Source: Tetzosporium hominis
GTDB taxonomy: Bacteria; Bacillota; Bacilli; Bacillales_A; Planococcaceae
Assembly: GCF_002265435.1 (NCBI RefSeq)
Contig: NZ_NOKQ01000252.1
Span: 1 to 55,350 of the forward strand
Direction: 5' to 3'
Length of the DNA stretch: 55,350 bases
Translations under genes and position numbers: made by a program
Shown: positions 38,646 through 47,581 of the stretch, one piece after another
How the letters are laid out: every line of letters starts with the position of its first letter
How positions within the stretch are numbered: position 1 is the first letter of the stretch
Notes under the pieces: generated by a model
Told to the model about the DNA's origin: nothing
The model's input: only the letters and a program-made list of their open reading frames with translations
The model's database searches: none

Positions 38646-39577
38646 AACGTCACCCCTTCTCTCACACGTGCAAAGCGTCTTACTGCGCACAGCTCTTTCA
38701 CAAATTTCGTACCTTCTAAAGTTCGAATTTCAATCGACTGTCCTGTTGACGGTGAATGGATCATTTGTCCGTTGCCGGAATAGATGCCAACGTGGCGTAC
38801 ACTGCCTGTACCTTCATCGTTCGCAAAGAACAACAGGTCGCCTAGCTGCCACTCACTTTGATCGTCTTTGTTTACTTCTAATCCTGCCACTGCCTGGTCG
38901 CTCGCATCTCGTGGAATCAAGTAGCCTGCTGCTTTTGTCATCTGGTAGCTGAAACCTGAACAGTCATAGCCGTAGCTCGACATGCCTCCCCAGAAGTACG
39001 GGAGATCAAGGAACGGAAGTGCAAGCTTCACAATCGCTTCTCCGTCCAACTTTGGTAAAGCATCAAGAGCCGTTACAAGTTCGATATTGAATGTTGCTAG
39101 GAGCGCTTCTCCATGAGGAGTTTGCACCACAGTGAACTCTTCCGACACCCCACTCACAGGAAGTATAGTATTAAACGATAGAACTAGGAGCGGCTGCTTC
39201 TCAGTTGTCCAGAGCTGAGATCTACCGACTTTCACTCGGGCAAATTGCTGTGGAGTGCTTTGCTCGACTTCCGCAAGCTGCTTCACCGGAACCCATCCCG
39301 GATAGCCGCGTTCATCTTTTTTGGACCCTTGCCACGGACAGACGACTTTTGCCCAGTCCCCTTCAACTGAGTCGACGATAACTGGCTCCCCGTAAAGGAG
39401 TTGCGTCTGTACGCGGTTGCCATCGCACAAGTCGAGTAGTTCCTCGTAACGCATCTTTTCAATCCATTTGTTCAGCTGCACTGGATGTTCAAGCCCGAAC
39501 TGGTCGATCTCTCGCGGTGCTTCAGGTGACGTCCACACGGTTGCTACGGAGACCGCGCATACCCAATTCGTTGTCAT
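38642..39577 (-). CDS. ykfC: NlpC/P60 endopeptidase, gamma-D-glutamyl-L-diamino acid type
   Basis: A 311-residue cysteine peptidase. Two SH3b-like domains (about 1-170) precede the NlpC/P60 domain. The catalytic Cys is in YGYDCSGFSYQ near residue 215, the His in VRHVGIYSGNGQMIHSPS, with a third polar residue His further on. It cuts D-Glu-gamma-diaminopimelate bonds of murein peptides, as YkfC does. There is no signal peptide, so it acts on imported peptides in the cytoplasm. The ATG at 39577 is chosen because GGGGG lies 7 bases upstream; this gives a 56-bp overlap with the end of ykfB. Confidence 0.9.
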   Translation of the reverse strand: MTTNWVCAVSVATVWTSPEAPREIDQFGLEHPVQLNKWIEKMRYEELLDLCDGNRVQTQLLYGEPVIVDSVEGDWAKVVCPWQGSKKDERGYPGWVPVKQLAEVEQSTPQQFARVKVGRSQLWTTEKQPLLVLSFNTILPVSGVSEEFTVVQTPHGEALLATFNIELVTALDALPKLDGEAIVKLALPFLDLPYFWGGMSSYGYDCSGFSYQMTKAAGYLIPRDASDQAVAGLEVNKDDQSEWQLGDLLFFANDEGTGSVRHVGIYSGNGQMIHSPSTGQSIEIRTLEGTKFVKELCAVRRFARVREGVTL

Positions 39578-40676
39578 TGTCATTCCCCCGTTCTTCATTC
39601 GTTCGTACATCTGTAACGCCAAGTCCAGGCGCATCGGAGAACCGAATCGTTCTTCCTTGGTATATGATGCCGCCCTTTACAATGTCCTCAGATAACATCA
39701 AAGGCGCATCGAAATCGAATCGCGTGATGTTCGGCTGGCTCGCTGCAAAATGAGCAGCCGCAGTGATGCCGAGCTTGGTCTCGATCATGCTGCCGACCAT
39801 GCACTGTATGCCGAAGCTCTCTGCTAGCGTGTTGATCTTTTTTGCCTGGTAGATGCCACCTGCCTTCATCAGTTTGATGTTGATGAGGTCTGCTGCTCGG
39901 AGCTGCAAGACGCGCAAGGCATCTTGTGGTGAGAAGACACTCTCGTCCGCCATGATGGGTGTATCTACGTGATCTGTTACGTATTTCAATCCATCAATGT
40001 CGTGTGCTTTGACTGGCTGTTCGATGAGCTCAATATTGAGGCCTTCGTCTTCCATCGTACGGATAGCGCGGACTGCTTCTCGCGGAGACCATCCTTGGTT
40101 TGCATCTAAACGAATTAAGACAGTCGGATCTACGACCTGTCGAATCGCACGGATGCGCTCGATGTCTTTTTGAATTTCGTTTAATCCAACTTTGACCTTC
40201 AATACATTGAAGCCATTTTGGATGTAGCGCTTCGCATCTTCCGCCATCTCTTCTGGTCTGTTGACGCTGACCGTAAAGTCGGTCTCGATCTTACTACGGT
40301 ACCCGCCAAGTAGTTCGACGAGGGGTTGATTAGCGAGCTGACCGAGCAAATCATGAAGCGCCATATCGACAGCTGCCTTCGCACTCGAGTTGCCTACGAG
40401 TGACCGGTGCAGCTTACTAAAGATGCGTTCCGCATGCCGCAGGTCTTCTCCAACGAGTTGAGGTGTAAACACTGAATTAATCACAAACTGGATGCTCGCA
40501 AGCGAGTCTCCGGTGATGACGTGTGTCGGAGGCGCTTCTCCCCAGCCGACTGCTCCGTCTTCAGTGGTGACTTTAACGATAACGGTTTCCGCGACTGTGA
40601 CCGTGCGGAGGGCCGTTTTAAATGGTTTGATAAGTGGCACAGCGGCCACCTGTGTTTCAATCGAATGAATCAGCAA
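39522..40676 (-). CDS. ykfB: L-Ala-D/L-Glu epimerase (enolase superfamily)
   Basis: A 384-residue enzyme that epimerises L-Ala-D-Glu from murein to L-Ala-L-Glu. The capping domain is N-terminal (residues 1-120). The barrel shows the KxK base in FNVLKVKVGLNE near residue 162, the metal ligands in IRLDANQGW, ELIEQPV and IMADESVF, and the second base in LINIKLMKAGG. The start is TTG at 40676 with AAGGAG at 8 bases. The C-terminus extends about 20 polar residues (NEERGNDNDNELG...) beyond the usual end and overlaps ykfC by 56 bp; the tail is probably a run-on. Confidence 0.92.
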   Translation of the reverse strand: MLIHSIETQVAAVPLIKPFKTALRTVTVAETVIVKVTTEDGAVGWGEAPPTHVITGDSLASIQFVINSVFTPQLVGEDLRHAERIFSKLHRSLVGNSSAKAAVDMALHDLLGQLANQPLVELLGGYRSKIETDFTVSVNRPEEMAEDAKRYIQNGFNVLKVKVGLNEIQKDIERIRAIRQVVDPTVLIRLDANQGWSPREAVRAIRTMEDEGLNIELIEQPVKAHDIDGLKYVTDHVDTPIMADESVFSPQDALRVLQLRAADLINIKLMKAGGIYQAKKINTLAESFGIQCMVGSMIETKLGITAAAHFAASQPNITRFDFDAPLMLSEDIVKGGIIYQGRTIRFSDAPGLGVTDVRTNEERGNDNDNELGMRGLRSNRVDVT

Positions 40677-40692
40677 CGGTCAAACTCCTTCC

Positions 40693-41616
40693 TTATTGGA
40701 CTCCAGGTTGGAGTGTTAATGTTTTAGCGTCCGCATCGAGTTTCGCCTCGACCCCTAATGGAATCGCAAAGTGCGGCTCACAGTGGCCAATCTTGAAGCC
40801 ACTGACAACGGGCTTCTCTAAACGGCCCACATAGTGTTCCAGGACTTGATCGAGCGTCAGAGACGTCTTGCGCTTCTTCGGTTCTGCTTTTGCGAAGTCT
40901 CCAACAACAATTCCTGCAGCGTCATCGAGCTTCCCTGCCTGACGCAGTTGGTTCAACAAGCCGTCGACTCGGTACGGTTCTTCATCGATGTCTTCAATGA
41001 ACAACAGCTTTCCTTTTGTATCGATCTCGTACTCCGTGCCTAATGAGTTCACGAGTAGCGATAGGTTGCCTCCGACAATCATGCCTTCCGCGACACCACC
41101 GTGCCAGACGTGAAGTGGTGCAATGTCTTCTGTATAGTGCAGCTCTTTTGGTCCGAACAATTGATAGAACTGGTTGCGCGACAGCTCTTGGAAGTTGTCG
41201 GTTCCGACGTCTGATGCAAGCATCGGTCCGTGGAATGTGACCATGTCTGCGAACTTGCCAAAGACGGTATGTAAAATCGTGATATCGCTGTAGCCCCAAA
41301 GGACTTTTGGATTGTCTTTCATCAATTCGGCGTCGATTCGTTCAGCGTAACGCGCGGCTCCAAACCCGCCTCCTGCGCAGATGATGCCCTTCACTTCTGG
41401 GTCACGCAAGGCGTTATGCAGATCTTCAAGACGCTCGTCGTCCGTACCTGCGAGGTACCCGTAAACGTTCTCCACGTGTTTCCCCATCTTGACCTTCAGT
41501 CCGAGCTCTTCAAGAAACGGGAGCGCTCGTTTAAGATTCTCTAAGTTCGGCGGACTTGATGGTGCGATGACCGCTACGGTATCTCCTTGTTGCAACCTGT
41601 TTGGACGCATTCTCAT
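40693..41616 (-). CDS. ykfA: LD-carboxypeptidase-like peptidase (S66)
   Basis: A 307-residue serine peptidase of family S66 (LdcA/MccF). The nucleophile Ser is in VLWGYSDITILH near residue 109, the catalytic Glu in LLFIEDIDEEPYR and the His in VVSGFKIGHCEPHFAIPLG. It removes the terminal D-residue or opens amide bonds in murein peptides in the cytoplasm. The ATG at 41616 has AGGAGG eight bases upstream. It is 16 bp ahead of ykfB and separated from dppE by a 95-bp gap with hairpins. Confidence 0.9.
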   Translation of the reverse strand: MRMRPNRLQQGDTVAVIAPSSPPNLENLKRALPFLEELGLKVKMGKHVENVYGYLAGTDDERLEDLHNALRDPEVKGIICAGGGFGAARYAERIDAELMKDNPKVLWGYSDITILHTVFGKFADMVTFHGPMLASDVGTDNFQELSRNQFYQLFGPKELHYTEDIAPLHVWHGGVAEGMIVGGNLSLLVNSLGTEYEIDTKGKLLFIEDIDEEPYRVDGLLNQLRQAGKLDDAAGIVVGDFAKAEPKKRKTSLTLDQVLEHYVGRLEKPVVSGFKIGHCEPHFAIPLGVEAKLDADAKTLTLQPGVQ

Positions 41617-41647
41617 GTTGTTTTCCTCCTAGTTCTGGCCTTCTGAC

Positions 41648-41706
41648 AGAAAAGGATGCATCCTTTTCTCTAAGAAAAACAGAAGGGGCGCCACTCGTGT
41701 GGCGCA
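41648..41706 (-). promoter_or_regulatory. Intercistronic hairpins between dppE and ykfA
   Basis: Two structures lie in the 95-bp gap. A 22-bp perfect palindrome, AGAAAAGGATG and its reverse complement, covers 41648-41669. A stem GGCGCCAC/GTGGCGC (41687-41705) followed, on the minus strand, by CCCTTCTG and TTTTT resembles a partial terminator. Together they would lower ykf expression relative to the abundant binding protein DppE, or protect the dppE 3' end. Confidence 0.6.
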
Positions 41707-41711
41707 CACCT

Positions 41712-43349
41712 CTATTCGTTTTTATCTGCCCATTTCAACTCGAGGTACCCGACTGGGTGACGCACGATTCCTGAAACAGATGGTTTTTCTAAGCTTACTT
41801 GGTTGTAGAAGTGGATCGGGAAGATCGGAGCTTCTTCAAACAAGATCTGCTCTGCTTGTTTCAGCATTTCCCAGCGCGCTTCTGCGTCTGTTTCTTGTTT
41901 CGCATCGGCAATCAGCTTATCGAATTCTTCGTTCGACCAACCTGTACGGTTCATAGAGGAACCTGTGATAAAGCTCTCGATTGCATTCACTGGGTCTGCG
42001 TAGTCATGCAAGAATGAAGAACGAGACAACTGATACTTCAATTCTTTCTGCTCAGATGCAAATACGCTTGCTTCTACGTTTTGAAGCTTCGTATCGACGC
42101 CTAGTGCATCTTTAAACTGTGCTTGTAGAGCTTCTGCAATCTTTTGGTGCGTGTCAGAAGTTGAATACGTCAATGTCACTTCAGGAAGTGTTGACCAACC
42201 TTCTTCTTTCATGCCTTCTTCTAGCAATTTCTTCGCTTCTTCTGCGTTCGTCATCACTAGGTCGCCAACTTCTTCACGGAAGTCGCCACCACTTGGACCA
42301 GTAAATCCATAAGATACGAAACCGTGTGCTGGTTTTTCACCATTCTTTGTAACGAACTCCACGATTTCTTGTTGGTTTACAGCCATCGCAAAGGCTTTAC
42401 GAACTTTCTCATTCGTGAACGGTTCCATCGTTGTGTTGAAACGATAGAAGTACGTTCCTGCCTGATCTTCATTTGTTACTTCATCGCTTGTCATCAATTC
42501 TTCTGCAAGTTCAGCTGGTACAGCTGACACATCTAGCTCATTAGATTCATACATTTGGTACTCAGTGTTGGAGTCATTGACCATTGCCCACTCGACTTTA
42601 TCGAGTTTTACAGTCTCTGCATCCCAGTAGTTTTCATTTTTCTCAAAGACCATTTTTGCATCATGTTCCCATGAAGCCAGTTTGAATGGTCCGTTCCCAA
42701 CGAATGATTCTGCGTCTGCAAACCACTTGTCATTTTCCGTAGCCACTTTTTCATTGACCGGGAAGAAGCTTGGATTCGTGATTATGTTCAAGAAAGCATC
42801 TGTTGGAGCTGTTAATTTTACTTCGAATGTCTTTTCATCGACTGCTTTGATAGCTACGTCTTCTGCAGTCCCTTCGCCCGTATTGAATGCTTCTGCGCCC
42901 TCAATAAAGTAGCCAAGGAATGCTGCTGGTGATGCTGTGTTTGGATCTAACATACGAGTCCAGCCGTAAACGAAGTCACCTGCTGTGACAGGGTCACCGT
43001 TTGACCATTTCGCATCTTCACGGATAGTAAACGTATACGTTAAGCCGTCTTCAGAAACATCGATTGTCTCTGCTGTAGCTTCGTGAGGCAGGTCATCTTC
43101 ACCTAAGCGCGTTAAACCTTCCATCAAGTTGTTCAGTGCGTTCCAAGATACCGCGTCAAACCCAACAGATGGGTCAAATGTTGTCGGCTCAGAACCGTTG
43201 TTCAAGTACAATACTTTTTCAGCAGCGGTCTCTTCTCCGCCAGCCGGGTCTTTCTCTGTCGTGTCTTTTCCTGCATCATCGTTCGCAGTACATGCAGCAA
43301 GCATGATAGCCACGAAAGCTGTGAACAGTAGTACTAGCCATTTCTTCAT
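41712..43349 (-). CDS. dppE: Peptide ABC transporter substrate-binding lipoprotein
   Basis: A 545-residue family 5 extracellular binding protein. The signal peptide ends in the lipobox IMLAAC (Cys20), followed by an acidic linker. The family signature region is GLTYTFTIREDAKWSNGDPV then TAGDFVYGWTRMLDP. Its role, by position and by similarity to B. subtilis DppE, is to bind dipeptides or murein tripeptides for the DppBCD-YkfD transporter. The ATG has AGGGGGA upstream. The terminator-like element after it is typical of a gene expressed above its neighbours. Confidence 0.92.
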   Translation of the reverse strand: MKKWLVLLFTAFVAIMLAACTANDDAGKDTTEKDPAGGEETAAEKVLYLNNGSEPTTFDPSVGFDAVSWNALNNLMEGLTRLGEDDLPHEATAETIDVSEDGLTYTFTIREDAKWSNGDPVTAGDFVYGWTRMLDPNTASPAAFLGYFIEGAEAFNTGEGTAEDVAIKAVDEKTFEVKLTAPTDAFLNIITNPSFFPVNEKVATENDKWFADAESFVGNGPFKLASWEHDAKMVFEKNENYWDAETVKLDKVEWAMVNDSNTEYQMYESNELDVSAVPAELAEELMTSDEVTNEDQAGTYFYRFNTTMEPFTNEKVRKAFAMAVNQQEIVEFVTKNGEKPAHGFVSYGFTGPSGGDFREEVGDLVMTNAEEAKKLLEEGMKEEGWSTLPEVTLTYSTSDTHQKIAEALQAQFKDALGVDTKLQNVEASVFASEQKELKYQLSRSSFLHDYADPVNAIESFITGSSMNRTGWSNEEFDKLIADAKQETDAEARWEMLKQAEQILFEEAPIFPIHFYNQVSLEKPSVSGIVRHPVGYLELKWADKNE

Positions 43350-43416
43350 CGTATAAAATCCCCCTTGTCCTCTTTTTTATGTGAATGCACGGCTGTGCTT
43401 TCATCCCCTTAGTACG

Positions 43417-44538
43417 TTATGCTTCCCAAAGCTGTTTGGCTCGTTCGTCTTGCAGCCAGCAATCCACTGCGTGTGTCTTCGTCAAAGTCGTTGTGGCCGG
43501 ATGGACCTGCTCACATACTTTCATCGCAAACGGGCAGCGTGCCGTGAACGGACAGCCTTTTGGCGGTGCGAACAGGTCCGGCGGTGTGCCATCAATAGGT
43601 TGGAGCTCTTCTTCCAAAAGATCGAGACGCGGTACAGAGTTCAGTAACCCTTGTGTGTACGGGTGCTGCGGCGTGTAGAAGATTTCCCGCTTGTCCCCAA
43701 TCTCAATGATCTTTCCTGCATACATGACAGCGATGCGGTCGGCAATCTTGGCGACGACACCGAGGTCATGTGTGATCAGCACAATCGAGACGCCCGTCTT
43801 CGCTTGAATCTCTTCAAACAGTTCTAAAATCTGCGCTTGAATCGTCACGTCGAGTGCCGTCGTCGGCTCATCTGCAATCAGTAGTTCCGGTTCACAGATC
43901 AGCGCGATGGCAATGACGATACGCTGGCGCATCCCTCCAGAGAATTGGTGCGGATACTGCTTCAAGCGTTCCGCTGGATTTGGAATCCCGACCAAATTCA
44001 GCATCGCAAGTGCCTTTTCTTTCGCCTCAGACTTTGAGACCTTGAAGTGGGTGCGTACCCCTTCCATCAATTGCTCCCCGATAGTGAGCGTTGGGTTGAG
44101 AGCGGTCATCGGGTCCTGGAAAATCATCGAGATATCGACTCCCTGAATCTTACGCAGTTCTTTTTTCGTCAGCGTCGTCAGCTCGCGTCCTTTGAACTGG
44201 ACTTTCCCGTCCGAGATACGCCCTGGTGGCTGCGGAATCAAACCCATAATGGCGTTTGACGTCACGGACTTGCCGCATCCTGACTCGCCAACGATGGCAA
44301 GTGTCTCGCCTTTATACAGGTCGAACGAGACTCCTCGCACCGCTTGTACGGTTCCTCCAAACGTCGTGAAGGACACATGCAGGTTTTCTACTTCGAGGAC
44401 CTTCTCGGTCGATACGACTTTGCGGTGTTTCTGCGTCGTCTGCTGAACATCGACCACTTCTTGCTCGGATCGCTCGGCATCTAGCTGCTTCTCGCGCTCC
44501 ATTTCTTTTACTGCCGCAAGCTGTTGTTCATTGTTCAT
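43417..44538 (-). CDS. dppD: Peptide ABC transporter ATPase with N-terminal extension
   Basis: A 373-residue ABC ATPase of the OppD/DppD type. Walker A is [20 protein letters not shown], the signature FSGGMRQRIVIAIALI, Walker B LLIADEPTTALDVT, and the Cys-rich end CPFTARCPFAMKVC with a later Cys is intact. Unlike usual DppD (about 330 residues), it has some 45 charged residues ahead of the domain (EQQLAAVKEMEREKQLDAER and on), probably helical and of unknown role. The ATG at 44538 is preceded by GGGGGTGA; a GTG at 44547 would add three residues. Confidence 0.9.
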   Translation of the reverse strand: MNNEQQLAAVKEMEREKQLDAERSEQEVVDVQQTTQKHRKVVSTEKVLEVENLHVSFTTFGGTVQAVRGVSFDLYKGETLAIVGESGCGKSVTSNAIMGLIPQPPGRISDGKVQFKGRELTTLTKKELRKIQGVDISMIFQDPMTALNPTLTIGEQLMEGVRTHFKVSKSEAKEKALAMLNLVGIPNPAERLKQYPHQFSGGMRQRIVIAIALICEPELLIADEPTTALDVTIQAQILELFEEIQAKTGVSIVLITHDLGVVAKIADRIAVMYAGKIIEIGDKREIFYTPQHPYTQGLLNSVPRLDLLEEELQPIDGTPPDLFAPPKGCPFTARCPFAMKVCEQVHPATTTLTKTHAVDCWLQDERAKQLWEA

Positions 44539-44543
44539 CGTTG

Positions 44544-45494
44544 TCACCCCCTCAGCTTCGGATCCAGTGCATCTTGCAGCCCGTCACCTAGTACATTAAA
44601 TGCAAACATCGTCACGGAGATAAAGAACGCCGGGAAGAACAGGCGCCACCAGTCTCCGGACAAGATGACCGGCAACGCGTCACTTGCCATCACACCCCAG
44701 CTCGCATACGGTGCGGAAATCCCGAGTCCTAAGAAACTAAGGAACGCTTCTGCGAAGATGGCACTTGGTACCGTCAATGTCATCTGTACGATGATCGGTC
44801 CCATCGTATTCGGTAATAAGTTCTTACGAATGATTCGCGGCGTACTCGCACCAAACGATTTCGATGCTGTCACGAATTCATAGTTTTTGATCTGCAGGAC
44901 TTGACCCCTTACAATCCGAGCCATACCTACCCAACCGGTCACGGTCAAGGCGACGATGATGGTCGTCAAACTCGCTCCCATGACTACCATTAATAAAATA
45001 ACGACTAATAAATGTGGCAATCCGTAAAGGATCTCAATGATACGCATCATGATTGAATCCGCTCTTCCACCCTTGTAGCCACTGAAGCCTCCGTAGATGA
45101 TTCCGATAAAGAAATCAATCAGGGCGGCCATCAAGCCGACAAAGAGTGAGATCCGGGCTCCGTACCAAGTCCGTGTGAACACGTCTCGTCCTGCGTCATC
45201 TGTTCCAAACCAGTGCGAAGCAGATGGTGCCTGGTTCTGATTCGGGTAATCGACTTGTGTCACCGAATACGGCGACAAAATTGGTGCGAAAATCGCGAAT
45301 AAGGCAAGTAAGGCTAAGAACACTAAGCCTGTCATGGCCAGTTTGTTTTTCTTAAGCCGGCGCCACGCATCTTTCCAATACGAAAGGGACGGGCGGACGA
45401 CTTCTTCCGCTTTCTCTAAATCTTTGTTCTTCTTTTGAAACCACTCATCTGGAATGGTCTGTTGCGGTAGTGCTGCTTCCCGAAGGTTCGTCAT
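44544..45494 (-). CDS. dppC: Peptide ABC transporter permease
   Basis: A 316-residue permease of the DppC/OppC type. The N-terminal region carries the OppC_N helix (LAMTGLVFLALLALFAIFAP), then the external loop SHWFGTDDAGRDVFTRTWYG and five further helices. The ATPase-docking motif reads VTASKSFGASTPRIIRKNLL then PNTMGPIIV. Its ATG shares one base with the dppB stop (TAATG), showing coupling. It pairs with DppB as the membrane channel. Confidence 0.94.
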   Translation of the reverse strand: MTNLREAALPQQTIPDEWFQKKNKDLEKAEEVVRPSLSYWKDAWRRLKKNKLAMTGLVFLALLALFAIFAPILSPYSVTQVDYPNQNQAPSASHWFGTDDAGRDVFTRTWYGARISLFVGLMAALIDFFIGIIYGGFSGYKGGRADSIMMRIIEILYGLPHLLVVILLMVVMGASLTTIIVALTVTGWVGMARIVRGQVLQIKNYEFVTASKSFGASTPRIIRKNLLPNTMGPIIVQMTLTVPSAIFAEAFLSFLGLGISAPYASWGVMASDALPVILSGDWWRLFFPAFFISVTMFAFNVLGDGLQDALDPKLRG

Positions 45495-46429
45495 TACGCC
45501 TCACCTTCTTTCTTATGTAGTTTGATTCGTGGGTCCAGGAAGCCGTAGACGATATCGACTAAGAACAACATAAATACTAAGAAGGAACTGTAAAATACCG
45601 TTGTTCCCATGATGACCGGGTAATCGCGGTTGTTGATGCTTTCCACGAAGTATTTTCCCATCCCCGGAATCGCAAAGATTTTCTCGATGACGAATGTCCC
45701 TGTTAAAATCCCTGCTAGCATCGTCCCCATGATAGTGACGACTGGCATCAACGCGTTACGCAGTGCATGCCTTGCAATGATGCGGAAAGGACTCAACCCT
45801 TTCGCCCGCGCCATCTTGATGTAATCCTGTGTCAATACTTCGAGCATCGAGGACCGTGTTAGACGTGCGATGATGGCCATCGGACCCGTGGCGAGTGCGG
45901 CGACCGGCAAAATCATATGGAGCGGACTCGACCAGGTGGCTGGCGGTAAGATGTTCCAATCAACAGCTAGCTTCTGAATGAGTAGCGTAGCTAGCACGAA
46001 GTTTGGAATCGAGATGCCAAATACCGCAAACGTCATCGCCGCGTAATCAATCACGCCATTATGTCGTAGTGCTGCAAACGTTCCAAGTAAAATCCCTGAG
46101 ATCACAGCGACCAAGATGGTCGTCATCCCCAGTTCGAAGGAGATCGGGAACCCCCTCGCGAGCAGTTCATTGACCGACTCGTTCGGCTTTTTGATGGACG
46201 GTCCAAAATCAAACGTCACAATCGATTTTAAATAATATGCGTACTGCACCGGCAGTGGTTGGTCGAGCTTGTAAAAGCGTTCCAAGTTCTGCTGTATGGC
46301 TTCGTTTGTCGTCCGTTCCTCATTGAACGGAGAGCCCGGGATGGAGTGCATTAAAACAAACGTCAGCGTCGCAATGATCAAAATCGTGGCAATCATCATG
46401 ACGAAGCGTTTCAATGTGTACTTGAGCAT
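45494..46429 (-). CDS. dppB: Peptide ABC transporter permease
   Basis: A 311-residue permease of the DppB/OppB type with about six helices. It begins MLKYTLKRFVMMIATILIIA and has LMHSIPGSPF, ILLGTFAALRHNGVIDYAAM and the docking motif YIKMARAKGLSPFRIIARHA then LRNALMPVV. FVIEKIFAIPGMGKYFVESI and NRDYPVIMGTTVF are family hallmarks. The ATG at 46429 has AGGGGGAAGC upstream and lies 12 bp behind dppA. Confidence 0.95.
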   Translation of the reverse strand: MLKYTLKRFVMMIATILIIATLTFVLMHSIPGSPFNEERTTNEAIQQNLERFYKLDQPLPVQYAYYLKSIVTFDFGPSIKKPNESVNELLARGFPISFELGMTTILVAVISGILLGTFAALRHNGVIDYAAMTFAVFGISIPNFVLATLLIQKLAVDWNILPPATWSSPLHMILPVAALATGPMAIIARLTRSSMLEVLTQDYIKMARAKGLSPFRIIARHALRNALMPVVTIMGTMLAGILTGTFVIEKIFAIPGMGKYFVESINNRDYPVIMGTTVFYSSFLVFMLFLVDIVYGFLDPRIKLHKKEGEA

Positions 46430-46441
46430 AAGCTTCCCCCT

Positions 46442-47266
46442 TTAACAAAATGTTGTCTGCATCGCCAGTTCCACCATCACGAGCATGGCACGATAGGCTT
46501 CTAATATATCTTTTGCTTCGAATTTCACAATGGTCGTTCCTTCAATGATTTCGCATCCCGGCATAAGTGCTGCCCATTCGGCTTGCCCGTAGTTAGCAAA
46601 TTCTATGCGAAGCGTCGGATTTTTAGGCGGCACCAGTGGCTGCACCTTGTCTTTATTCGCTACCGCTTTTTGGACTTGTTCTCTGAGTAGCTCTTGTGCC
46701 ATCGACGGCACCAAAGTTTGGACGGCTTGACGAGTAATCGATTTTTTCACGGCGACTGTCGTGACGTTTGGAATCAGTGCTTCTGCTTCTCGGCACGCAC
46801 CATCGTCTCCAGCTACCATGATGACAGGAACGCCGAAGTGACCCGCTACATACGCATTGAAACCGAGCTCGCCGATTTCCACGTCATCGATGTACATTGT
46901 CCGCACACCAAAGATCATCGTATGGCTCATCACACCCGGCATTCCTGCACGCGCGTGGTACCCCGCAAAGATGGCTCCATCGAACGAGTCATCAAGAGAC
47001 TGCACCATCGAATACGGCTTCACTGCACCCGTGATCAGCTCTGCTGCTGGGTTCAACTCTTCAACAAGGAGATTGTTCATTTTGGAATGGCTGTCATTCA
47101 CTAAAATCGAGGTGGCCTTCGCTTTGAGGAGACCTTCAATAATGGCGTTGGCTTCATCGGTCATGATGCGCCGTGCCCGTTCGTAGTTATGTTTGGAAGA
47201 ATCGACAAATGTGTGATCCGGTAGTCCTGTGATGCCTTCCATGTCGACTGAAATGAAGTATTTCAT
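46442..47266 (-). CDS. dppA: D-aminopeptidase DppA (M55)
   Basis: A 274-residue zinc aminopeptidase that hydrolyses D-Ala-D-Ala and D-Ala-Gly-Gly-type peptides. Zinc ligands are visible: Asp8 and Glu10 in ISVDMEGITG, His in LVNDSHSKMNNLL (near 60), His in FAGYHARAGMPGVMSHT (near 104) and Glu in DDVEIGELGFNAY (near 133). Length equals B. subtilis DppA (274). It is the first gene of the nine-gene operon and acts in the cytoplasm, providing D-Ala to be used as carbon source. The ATG has AGGAGG six bases upstream. Confidence 0.95.
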   Translation of the reverse strand: MKYFISVDMEGITGLPDHTFVDSSKHNYERARRIMTDEANAIIEGLLKAKATSILVNDSHSKMNNLLVEELNPAAELITGAVKPYSMVQSLDDSFDGAIFAGYHARAGMPGVMSHTMIFGVRTMYIDDVEIGELGFNAYVAGHFGVPVIMVAGDDGACREAEALIPNVTTVAVKKSITRQAVQTLVPSMAQELLREQVQKAVANKDKVQPLVPPKNPTLRIEFANYGQAEWAALMPGCEIIEGTTIVKFEAKDILEAYRAMLVMVELAMQTTFC

Positions 47267-47361
47267 TGGGTCCTCCTGGTAAATTTTCTAGTTGTATGTA
47301 GTATTTCTTCCTTCTGTCACCACTTTAGCAGAATATTTTGAATTTTACATCGGAATGTTGC

Positions 47362-47390
47362 CCTATATTTTCGTTTTCCGAAGGATTCAA
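47362..47390 (-). promoter_or_regulatory. Candidate promoter of the dpp-ykf operon
   Basis: On the minus strand TTGAAT (47385-47390) and TATAGG (47362-47367) are 17 bp apart, about 95 bp ahead of dppA. AT-rich stretches between it and the gene resemble half of a CodY box, but no convincing match is seen. The rest of the 47267-47470 gap shows nothing else. Confidence 0.5.
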
Positions 47391-47455
47391 GCAAACACTT
47401 TTTCCAATTGCAATCCAACTATTCTCTTATGTTCCTAGCCACAAAGTTCAAGAAT

Positions 47456-47496
47456 AAAATAAAAAAAACACAAATCCTAAATGCTTAGGATTTGTG
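47456..47496 (-). terminator. Terminator after the VCBS-like gene
   Basis: On the minus strand ACAAATCCTAA pairs with TTAGGATTTGT around a 4-base loop and is followed by a long T-run. It lies about 85 bases after the truncated reading frame ends, at the place where a full-length gene would be expected to stop. Confidence 0.88.
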
Positions 47497-47581
47497 AAAA
47501 TTCATGAAATCGCTTGTTTTTCTTAAATTGTATAACCCTTCAGCTCGGATTCGAGCTTCCATAAATCGCGACAAACTGATT

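Noticed and set aside
47270-47345. CodY box in front of dppA
   Set aside because: AATTTTC-like and AATATTCTG-like pieces occur, but none matches the 15-bp consensus well enough in this AT-rich stretch.
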